From contig NC_091108.1 of the NCBI RefSeq assembly GCF_024713975.1, positions 7,919,001 through 7,983,000 on the forward strand: a DNA stretch of 64,000 nt. The letters run 5' to 3'. Positions within the stretch are counted from its first letter, which is position 1; the number at the start of each line of letters is the position of its first letter. The translations under genes were made by a program, and so were the position numbers. Source of the DNA: Paralichthys olivaceus (Eukaryota; Chordata; Actinopteri; Pleuronectiformes; Paralichthyidae). The notes below the pieces were generated by a model. The model had not been told where the DNA came from. It worked only from the letters and a program-made list of their open reading frames with translations, and searched no databases. Shown here in pieces: positions 54,292 through 64,000 of the stretch.

Positions 54292-55455
54292 GAGACGCCA
54301 GCACCCTGACACCTCTCGGTCCGTCCAGCCACTCCTCTCAAAACCACAGACCTCCATTCCAGTTGTGTACATTCCCTCAGATGACGGTCTGTGCGTGAGT
54401 TTTACATTTGTGTTTAGAATTATATGAAAACATAGTTTAAAGTGGAACATTTTTTAAAAACTGACAAGAGTGTGTTTTTTTTTTATATTTGTATTTTCAG
54501 TTGTATAAAAAAAAAAAAAAGATACTCCAAAATCCTTACTTGATGTGTGACTGGCATGGTAGAGTGCTCTCTATTGGACATTTACTGAACACATGGTCTT
54601 GTCACCCACACGGTCACATAGACACACACACAGGGTGTAACTCACTCCATCACGTGGTTAACTGGTTTGTCGAGGGTGTGAATAAATCCTGTATCTAGAT
54701 ATCCTGGTTAGTGGCAGCAAGTTATGCTGCTCTTATTGTTTGAATAAGAAAAACATGGTGGTTGTTTACTGACAGGTATACACGCAAATCACCACTGTAG
54801 TCGCCTCATAATGTGCTAACTCAATATAAGTTTGGTTTGTGGGATGAGGATAAATACTGATGCGCTCTAGTTGGATTAAATCCCCTGAAAGGAATAATGA
54901 ATAATAGTTAAGAACAAAAGCAACAGAACATGGGGGGGGGGGGGGGACAGGACAATTTTAGTGTTGTAAATTTGTAAAACTTTCGTATGTGTAGCTTTTT
55001 CACTTTGCTGCTTCGTGTGTAGGGTAAAATGACTATCAGTAGACTGTATGGGGTTTCTAACAAAAGGAGACATTTTTAACTACGAGGACAAATGAAATGG
55101 CTTATTTATTTATCGTTTACAACCAAGCACAAGATAAATTTCCTTGAGAGCTAAGAAAACAATATTGGCGTTGTTTTTTTTCATGTCAAAATGTTTTATT
55201 TCCTTGATATTGAAAGTACCTAGATAATAATATTCAGGCACCTTTGTAACACCCATTCCTATGTGCAGATAATGTTGAGGTATTGTTGTAAGATATAATT
55301 AATTGTTAATTAATCATCGTTTGCCGTTTAACCAGCAATAACATATTATGCTTGTTGTGGAAATACAATGTCACTATGTACCACATCCATTAATTGTCCA
55401 GCAGTGAGACTGTTACCTTTTGAAACTCCAATAAATGTTAAAACACAACACTGGA
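54292..55455 (+). other. guk1: guk1 3' UTR
   Basis: About 1.15 kb follows the guk1 stop with no exons. It includes AATAAA at 54681 and at 55430, allowing a short or long 3' UTR, and a run of about 16 G near 54932-54946. Confidence 0.5.
55430..55435 (+). terminator. Distal polyadenylation signal of guk1
   Basis: AATAAA about 1.14 kb past the stop; an earlier AATAAA at 54681-54686 offers an alternative site. Confidence 0.5.
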
Positions 55456-56444
55456 AGAATCCGTATGTGTTCATGTAATAAAGAAACAAATGTATTTTCA
55501 GTATATGTATTTAATTTAGATTTAACACTGACACTGATGTCACATGTCTCCAAAAACTACACATGTACAGTACAAGCAGTTACAATGTGTTAGTGCCTTT
55601 AATATAAACCATCATCCTTGTGACTAAGACAAGACTCTAAACAACATCATCACCACACTTCACTAAAGCGTCAGTTACTCTAGTCACCTTTTAAATTGCA
55701 TTGACAAGGTAGTAGGTTCTGTGAGCTCTAAAACAAACGCACAAACATTCACTTCAGATATGACGATGACGGGTCAGGTTACTTCACATGAACCAATTTC
55801 TCTTTGGAAAAACAAACAACATGCAGCCACTCATCTAAATATCTATCACTTACATATTAATATCCCTGTGGCATCCTGTGAGTTCACAGGTCGTTGCTCT
55901 GCATCAAAATGTCTAAAAAGTGAAGTTTAACATTCAATTCCCAAATATCTGAAGAGACACGGTTAGAGATCCGATGTGAATCAGGTTGTTATAAACAACT
56001 TTCTTGTAGAAATCTCATATTTGTAAAAGCTGCTCGCTAGGAAATCATTCACAACCAGAGAAGCGGAGAACCTCTGTCTGATTTTACCACGATGACCATG
56101 ATTTGACCGCACATCTTTGATTTCACTTCGACAACTCTGACCTCAACAGTCACCAAAACACTGTTGTCAACGTTACACGATCTGTGTTGTGTATTTAAAT
56201 TAGCTTAGTTCTGAAAAAGACACGTTGTCATGACGTCATAAACAGTCAAGAACTCTCAACGTTTGCTGATCCAGGAATTCAAGGCACTGCGAATGTGCAA
56301 AGGTACAAAAGTCAAACCGCAAAGATTAATATCTAAACTATTTGTTAATGAATATGGTAAACGTTCATGAAGATCATACATGGATTAGGTGATATTAGTA
56401 GATCAGTATTTATGATTTTGTGAAGTTATTCATGAGGGAAACAT

Positions 56445-56450
56445 TTTATT
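56445..56450 (-). terminator. Candidate polyadenylation signal of obscn
   Basis: TTTATT on the plus strand reads AATAAA on the obscn strand about 350 bases past its stop. It would end the transcript before the guk1 3' end at about 55.45 kb. Confidence 0.35.
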
Positions 56451-56801
56451 TTACAAAATCTTTCTCAGCAACAGACGTCAGTAAAATGTCAAACCTTAGT
56501 TTCTGGGCTTCTGGCCATCATGTGCGTTGTACAACACATAGATGACATGTAGCAGTTGTAACAGGACTGAAAACCTGCTCACCCCTTCATTTTCCAACTC
56601 ACCTGGTCTAAAGAGACCAGTCTAACCGTAAAAAAGACTCGGAGGATGAGCCTATAATCTGATGGCAAGCTTCAAAATGGAATGGTCGGTCAAATGCAGT
56701 GAATATACGTCTTCTTTTCTCTGCTCTTTTTCATCAGGTCAGTAGAAATGTCCCCATTTAAGACTAAGAGGGTTGTGGTACCAATTTTTAAATGTTTGCT
56801 T

Positions 56802-59800
56802 CTACTGGTTTGGAAAATGGTGATCTCTAATTTGAAGAATGACTGGGTTTCCCACTGATGTGTATCCGTACGTCTGAGTTGATACTTTGGTTTTGAAGCT
56901 CTGCTGCCCCCCCTCGACCCTCTGCACCTCTGAGCAGTATGAGGGCTTCACCTCCAGCTTCGCGTGGCTCACTTGGATGGGGACGCACCTCTCTGTCCTG
57001 GGCCTCGTTCCGCTGGCTTGAGGGATGGAGGAGGAGGAGGAGGAGAAAAGGCTGCTGGAGAGATGCTCCTTGAAGCGACCGAAGAAGCTGCTCCTCTGCC
57101 TCGGCACAACAGGCCGCCCCACGTTGAGGAGCACCGGTTGCCCCACTGCGGAGCCGCCAATCTCCCTCTGCAGCACTGAGATCTCACAAGGCTTTTCAGC
57201 AGGAACGTTGGAGGAGCCGTAGGTCTCTCCTTCCTCTGGAACATAATCCTCCAAGTCCTCAAGGGTCAAAACATGATCTCCTTGTCTCAGGCTCTTAGGC
57301 TCCTGCTCTCTGGGCAGAATGGGATCGTTATCTTCATCTTCAGGTTCAAAAATCACAGTTTGCTGATCGTCCAGGTCGTCGCTGTCGTTGCTGTCATCTC
57401 CAGCTGGAGTGAGGACCGTTGAGAGCTCACGTGGCTCAGCAGAGGGAGCGTTGCCCTGCACTTCCTCCCAGGAGAGCGGCTGGCTGCTGACGTCTCCTTG
57501 CAGCTCGGCCTGCGCCTGCTCCACCAGCTTGTTATTGGAGTTGTTAGCGTTTGGGTTTTCCAGTGGAGACCTTTTGGGTCTGGAGGGAGTGGCTGCACGA
57601 TCAGAGCCTGCAGGTGAGATGCCTCTCCTCCTGAGCAGCCTGGGAGATTTATTGACCTTGTACTCAATGACCTCCTCCACCTCAACCCACCTGGGTTTAA
57701 TCTCCATGGCTCTGGCCTCAGCACCCTCAGGCTCAGTGACGTAGAGGGTAGGGATAGTGGTCTTTCTTGGTGTCGGCATCCTCCTCAGCCTGGCTGCAGG
57801 GGGCTCTGGGGTGGAGGTTTCAGAGCGGTGGGCTGCAGTGAGAGTGAACCCGGGGGATCGGTGCCTCCTCATACGAGGGTTCTTCACCACGGTGGTTATA
57901 GTCTCCTCACTGGATTGAGAAGATGAATATAGATAATATTAGAGCTGCTGATGAAGATATTCTGTGCAAAATACAGAGTTGTGTGCAGATGATTGAGTTT
58001 TGTCACTAAACATAAAAAAGATGACCCAACACAAAAATTGAAATTAAAGTGTGAGGTTACAGACGCCACATGCATTCAGGAGCATTGTGCACCATTTACC
58101 ATGTATGGTTTAAAATAAGCCACAAATAAGTCAAACATCTGATTTTTGGTCTTTTACTATATAAATGAAATTGAATTGATTTGAAGAGACATATAATTGC
58201 TGTATTAGGAGCTGCTATAATAAAGCTTCTGGTTAAAGAAGACAACACTCTGGTGAAACCTGCCCCCACATTTCATCATCACTGTGTAAGAATCCTTCGC
58301 ACTCCAGGTTTAAATACCACACAGTGAGGCCTTCACGGGGCCAATTACAGGAGCACACACAAATGTCCTCTGAGCCTTTGCTGTGTTTTAGCCAGTGGAT
58401 GTCTGTGCAACAATAGAAAAATAATCTATACCAAAGAAGCCAACTTCTGCACTAGAAGTCTGTCAAGAAACAAGAATCCAGACTTTAACAGATTGTCTGA
58501 TATCAAAATATGAAGCTACATTTCTAACTCCTGTCTAAATGTCCCACAGCACAAAGTCACATTTCATGCATGAAGGTCATTTTAACTGAGTCACACTTAC
58601 ATGATGATGGTTTTCTTTGGTATTTTGGTTTCCTGCTCAGTAACTATGAAACAAGTGGAAAGAGAAAGATTTAGACAAGAAGACAAATGACCCGTCTACG
58701 CTAAACACATCCAGAGTTTAAGATGAATCCATCTTTAAATCTGTGTTAAAACAAATAATAATCATTATATTTCTACTGTTTCAGAACCTGAAAAAGATGA
58801 TTAAACATAGTTTGGTTTGGATAAAGTACCTTCAATAGTGATGGCATGTTCACCAGTTCGGGCCACAGCAGAGGGTAAGACTACATCTGCTGCACACTTG
58901 GCACTGCCCAGACGATTAGACAGCTGGAAACAAAAGAGATATGTTTTTAAAGATGACTTGTTGTTGTTAACTCATTAGGATTAAGATTCTAAGATTCAGA
59001 TCTTGGGTTTTAAGAGCAAATAAACTTGAACAGAACATAAGTGATATGATTCAAATATAATGTAAGTATTTTCCCAACCTCACACTCGTAGTGTCCCAAG
59101 TCTCTCTCTGTCAGGTTCTTTATTATCAAGACCAGAACTCCATTACGGAGCTCACTGTAGGTCTGATACTTTTCCTGGTCAGTCAGCAGCCGGCCGTCTT
59201 TAAACCACCTAGAACAATAAAAGATGAATATGCCGTTAGACAAACATAGATCTTCCATAAAACTTTTAACATTTAATCAAGATGATTTAAAGCTTTATAG
59301 TAACAAATAGAAGTGAGGTGTCAATACCTGATCTTGGGGTTGGGGGCGCTCTGTATGACACAGGTGAACTGAGCGTCCTCACCAGCGACAAAGATAGCAT
59401 TCCTCATTTTATTCACAAAACGAGGAGGTACTGCCAGAAACACATCATTTACATTAATAACACATTAAAGCATCATAATGGTCATGAAAAAAAACATCTG
59501 CTGAGTCTTGACACAATCAAACTATACGCCACCTACCCTGAACCGTGATCTTTCCAAGAGTGCTGGCGTTGCCTGCTGAGCTCCAGGCAAAGCACATGTA
59601 CTGTCCAGAATCATCAGCCGTCATGTTGTCCAGGATCAGTGTGCAGGAACCATCAGGGTCCTCAATAACGATGTGATGAGGGTCTGCCTCCACTGCACGT
59701 CCATCTGTACATGTAAACCAAGTTAGCCAGGAACTCAGAGATTGAAGGCCTGAACTATTTGTCTCAATTAGTCTATATATTGTCCATTACAGCAAAGGAC

Positions 59801-62679
59801 CAAAAATATGGTGTGAATGTCATACCCTTGTACCAGGTGACTGTAGGTTTGGGTACTCCAGTGACTTTGCAGGCCAGTTTCACTGTCTGTCCCAGCTCTG
59901 ATGTGCAGTTTGCCAGAATTTCATCAAAGTCAGGGGGACCTAGAAAAACAGATTAATCATAAAAGTTAATGTGATAAACGAGGTAATAAGAAAAGAAACT
60001 TATATTTAATATGGTGTGTTTGTGTGCTTGTGTGTCCAACTCACTCCATGCAGGCATGCTGTATCGCTGCTGCAGTTCTCTGAGGTCTCTCAGCCATGAG
60101 TTCTTGATGGTGACAGTTCGGGCCTGCAAAGTGTATTTCCTCACAGAGTCCTCACGTTCATGCCAGATCTCAAAGGCCCTGTCATCACCCTCCACCGTCT
60201 CATTCACATCAATGTTGTTCAGCTGCAGCAAGAAGAAGAATGATGACAGTAAAGTAGAAAGTCTCAGGGGAAAGGTGTGGTTATATAAAGAGTCTTACCT
60301 TCATCATGTTCTTAAAGACATATGCTTGTGTGTCAGTGTTGCTGTCTCTCTTGGGTTTGCAGATTATGCAGTAGTTCTTAAAGAGGAAGACGTGGCGGTG
60401 GTGACCTCTAGAGGACGACCTAATTCCAGGAGCTCCCTCCCACACTTGAAAGGGTCCCTAGTGCCAAAAAAAGAAAGATTCATAGACTGTCAAACACATA
60501 ATCAAGCTCCTATATTCTTCACTAAATTCCTGGATTATAAATTATATCCTACCTGTCTAATTGGCTCTCCAAGTACTTCCAGTGTGGCGGGATAGTTTTC
60601 GATCATGGTGACATGGTGGGTGTTCTCAGAGCGCTGAGGGAGTCCAGACACCATTGCGTACGCTTCTTCCAAGAGGCAGCAGTTCTGACCATTTCTCGCC
60701 TTGTTTCGAATGAGCTCCTGAGGGTGTATCAAGAGTAGGAAACTTGATAGTGATACAGATCTAAAGCCAAATGCCCTTCACATACAAGTCATGAATCCTA
60801 ACAGATCAACTGAATATTCTTTGTCAAAGTTGTCACCTTGAGGAAAGCCTTGTATTTCTGAATCCTCTCCAGTGGTTGTTGCAGGTAGGTGTTTATGCTG
60901 CGTACAGGCGGATCTGAAGGGTCTGCACCAGCCTGCACTTTCTCAGTGTACTCCTACAGTGTGATGAAAGAAAGATTTTTAAATTAATTAATTCACCCTA
61001 ATGACTGGGTATTTACAGAGTCATTTTATTTAAAACAGCAACAACATTTTTGTCTGTGGTGACAATGTAAGGGGCTCAGGTCCTGACGCACTGCAAAATC
61101 AACAGGAAAGCAAATAGCAAAAAGCTCTGACCAAACACGAGCTGTGTCACCTTGAAGAAGCGGTGGACAGCCTTGTCACTGACTGCAGATTCTGCCTGAG
61201 CCTGACCCACAAGATACTGGAGGTACTTCTCAAAGCCGTCCTTATTCTTCAGGAAGCACATGGCGACATCATCATCTGTGTCACAGTCACTCAACTTTGG
61301 GAGGAACGCTCTAAAAACAGAATTGCAGAGAAATTAAAGCACAGACGATAAAGAAAATCTCTCTTTTATTTTATTTTGTATTAACATTTGTGCTATTTAG
61401 CAAATCGTTGACTTAAATGAGGGGTCATAAAGAGGTGAGCTCACTTGCTGTGGAAGGACTTGATATCATCAATGTTCCTGAATATTGTTTCCTTTTGGCT
61501 GTTGACATCAGGAGGTGAATCAGGGCTGTCTGCTTGTTTCATGTGATGAGAGGTAAAGAAGTCAACCTCCTTTACAAACTCTGATTCACCATTTATCAGG
61601 TCCTGGAACAGTTGGCTAGAGACATGAAATAAAAATTATGATGCTGTCTTTGGCTCCAGTCTTTGATTTGGGAGTGTAGACAATAGATGCGCTTTACTTA
61701 CAATAATTTCTTCTTGTATTCACCCTCAGAAACCTCCTCTACACTTGTCTCTGGAAGGTCACCTGCATCAGCTGAGAGCTGAAATAACAAATGACCTTTA
61801 ATATCGTGGTCTTTCAAAAGCTTCAAAACAATGAATGAGGTAAGTCTTGTGACATACCTTTAGTTTCTTGTCCAAGTAGGCAGGTGAGACCCAGCCTTGG
61901 CGGGAGGGCGTCGTTTTGGTTGGTTTGGTTCGGACCAACCATTTGAGCGGATGAGCTGAGTCCAAAACCTCAACGTACTGTCCCTCCTTCAGAGAGATTG
62001 ATTCTTTGCTTGCTATGGTGGGGTTATAGTCCGCTGTTGCCACGTAAATATCAAACATCTGTAAAAATGTATATATGTAAAAATGTATGTACACATGAGG
62101 TTTTAAAAAAAGGTTGTGATAAGATTACATGAACTTGGTGTTCGATGAAGCAGCTTATTCTTGAACAGAAACTGTTCAAGTATTACTGCCATTAGTACAT
62201 ACCTGCCATGTTTGGTTTTTGTTCAGATTCTGCTTGTTTCTCATATTTTTCATCTCCAGTTATGTTCATAAGTTGTAAAATACAACATCACTTGTAAGTC
62301 CAGCCTTAAAATCTACCATAGGATCAAATCACCACACAAATAACTAAAGGAATTCTCAGCAAATTGAAACACTGCAGGGTTATTGTGTGGTGATGCATGA
62401 TATTAGACAGGTATCTCTCTTTTTCTGGTCACTCTGTATCAGGTCATAATCAAATTTAAATTATATGAATTATCGAATAACGTTGTGGTCCACAAATTTA
62501 TGTCCACTGTAGAATACATGGATCATTTTCATATCTCACCTCCCCTCTGGCGTCCCCTTCATCAGACTCCGAGGAGGAGTCAGCGATGAGGGAGGGAGGA
62601 CGAGAGCGACCGTGATGAGGTGATGGAGAAGGAGTCTTGGTCTCATCGTCACTGTCAACACCAGGTACGCGTAATGAAG
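56802..62679 (-). CDS. obscn: Obscurin, C-terminal part (SH3-RhoGEF-PH-Ig-Ig-tail), 16 exons, 5' end outside the window
   Basis: Minus-strand exons are 62679-62540, 62058-61858, 61778-61702, 61615-61445, 61310-61151, 60953-60837, 60717-60553, 60457-60299, 60222-60045, 59939-59826, 59704-59537, 59430-59328, 59208-59079, 58923-58830, 58643-58601 and 57909-56802. They join in frame to 1041 residues. Obscurin is a giant sarcomeric scaffold linking myofibrils to the sarcoplasmic reticulum. Domains by residue in this fragment: Ser-rich linker 1-46; SH3 about 47-113 (ATADYNP...[11 protein letters not shown]); Dbl-homology RhoGEF about 131-320; PH about 330-450 with the helix NSWLRDL; Ig about 456-549 (TWYK...SGQYMC); Ig about 550-640 (RWFKDG...GHYECE); then a basic/acidic tail. 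The tail, with [18 protein letters not shown], resembles the ankyrin-binding end of obscurin A. No kinase domain follows. One donor is a weak GTTGGG (59078). Confidence 0.93.
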
Positions 62680-64000
62680 CTGGGGCAGAAAGGATGAAGG
62701 CAGGTGATCACAGGAACACCGGAAAGTTGCACAGGGAATTTAAACATGTAGCATTAAGAAATATTTTTTTGCTTACATTGATGTAGAAGATATTAATACA
62801 CAAATTGGTGCACTAGCATGCATTGCCTTGCTTAACCCCATTCCATTGTCAGGTGTAGCATGAGATAGGAGTCATTCAAGTATTTTCTCAGTCCCTTGCT
62901 TCAGTTGATCACTTTAGCATTGCCTCTCAAGCTAACACGGACCAGCTATTTCAATTTTCTCAAACTCTCAATTTGTCAAAGCTTAGCTGAGGCACAACAA
63001 GTCAAGTTATAACTGAGTGCCACATCTTCTGGATATAATTTAGTGCTTGTATGAGTAGACAATTGATTTATTGTAGGATTTCACAAAATGAGTATTATAG
63101 ATTAAAAAAAATACACAATTACATCACTTAAAATACTACTAATGACTATTGATTGTGTTAGTGTTGGCACAACATGCAAAACAAAAGTACAGTAGAGACA
63201 AAACATTTTTTTGTCTAAGCTCTTCACATACATGTCTGTGAACATGTATTCAAGCCAGAAGTTGAAACCACAGACTGTAAATAAAGATGGATGGCACGTC
63301 TCCACTTCTTCCATCTATCCAGAGAAGCAACATTTGGAGCATATTGCAATTGCGATCGGGGGATGGAGCCACAGCATCGAGGTCACGCTGATACACACAC
63401 TCAACAATCGCGAGTCATTCCAGGCGACAGCATCAAACAACCAAACTTAGCAGAAATATACACCAGTGTTATAAGAACCATGTATTTGACGTGTATTTTA
63501 GTTTGGTCCATGTCCCATCCACTAACACAGAGGAGGTGGGATTTGTGATCAATATTGTGGCCAGCCACAAGGGGGCCAATCAAAATGCTTTGGCTTCACT
63601 TTTGATGAGCTGTAAATGTCGTCCATCTTTACAAACAGTCGATGGATGAAACCAATTAGGAATAATATCCTGCTGCTGCACGGAGACAAGATAAAATGTA
63701 AAAAAAAATGCAATTTAATAAATAACATCTGTTTTCCTGGATGTATAATAAACTTATGTCAAAACTGTTTCTGTCCAAACAGTTTGTAATGAAGTTCAAT
63801 GAGACTGTCTCCCTGAGTCATGTTCCTTATTAGTATAAGTATAATTATTATGAAGCTGATGCATTTGGGATACATACTGGTATTTTTGGGCCAAGATTTC
63901 ATCCACTGGAGCACTTCATGATTCTGAAAGCTGTCTGAATAACAAATTAATGGTTGAATAAGCATTTAATTTGTTGTATTGATAAACTGGTGGATGTGAA
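62680..64000 (-). other. obscn: obscn intron running off the right edge
   Basis: Upstream (in gene orientation) of the 62679 acceptor no further obscurin exon is found before the window ends. A complete inverted-repeat element occupies 63268-63646. Confidence 0.6.
63268..63646 (-). mobile_element. MITE-like non-autonomous element, family A, complete copy with 8-bp direct repeat
   Basis: The left end (about 63268-63297) and right end (about 63617-63646) are imperfect inverted repeats built on GACTGT..TAAAGATGGA. TGAAACCA stands at 63263-63270 and again at 63647-63654, an 8-bp direct repeat of the size hAT-type elements make. Its last three bases overlap the left inverted repeat, so the boundary is uncertain by about 3 bases. 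No coding capacity is present. Related copies lie at 6.66, 32.1 and 42.25 kb. Confidence 0.65.

Noticed and set aside
57388..57744. Plus-strand open frame of 118 codons
   Set aside because: Antisense to the obscurin last exon.
60011..60595. Plus-strand open frame of 194 codons
   Set aside because: Antisense to the obscurin PH-domain exons, which join in frame on the minus strand.

Overview
This is a stretch of vertebrate nuclear DNA, most likely from a ray-finned (teleost) fish. Every gene is split into short exons with consensus splice sites. The repeats are of kinds common in fish genomes (short inverted-repeat elements, CA/GT and GA microsatellites, decayed LINE reverse transcriptase). 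The gene order wnt3a - arf1 - mmtag2 - guk1 - obscn matches human chromosome 1q42. There are no CRISPR arrays, bacterial operons or intact autonomous transposons, and I saw no tRNA or rRNA genes.

Layout. 1-14.5 kb: no gene recognised; a MITE-like repeat, a decayed LINE relic, microsatellites and a strong G-quadruplex motif. 14.9-28.8 kb (+): wnt3a, four coding exons giving 352 aa, with a long AT-rich 3' UTR. 28.8-40 kb: intergenic repeats and microsatellites, with one small ORF of possible interest near 36.6 kb. 41.5-44.2 kb (+): a diverged class I arf gene (178 aa, probably arf1) with a non-canonical GC-AG intron. 45.7-48.85 kb (-): mmtag2 (C1orf35-like), eight coding exons, 302 aa. 48.85-49.44 kb: CpG-rich shared promoter between mmtag2 and guk1. 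49.4-55.4 kb (+): guk1, 199 aa in the cytosolic form and 211 aa with an in-frame N-terminal extension. 56.8-62.7 kb (-): the last sixteen coding exons found of an obscurin gene (SH3, RhoGEF, PH, two Ig domains and a charged tail); the gene continues beyond the right edge.

The genes do not form one pathway: a secreted morphogen, a Golgi GTPase, a basic nuclear-type protein, a nucleotide kinase and a giant muscle scaffold. arf1/mmtag2 and guk1/obscn are convergent pairs; mmtag2/guk1 is a divergent pair. All exon models were assembled by hand, require reading-frame continuity across each junction, and are given in window coordinates.

No wholly new system is evident. The most interesting points are the GC-AG intron and shortened N-terminus of the Arf, the possible targeting peptide of guk1, an obscurin locus that ends without kinase domains, and a dispersed inverted-repeat element family with a complete copy flanked by an 8-bp direct repeat.
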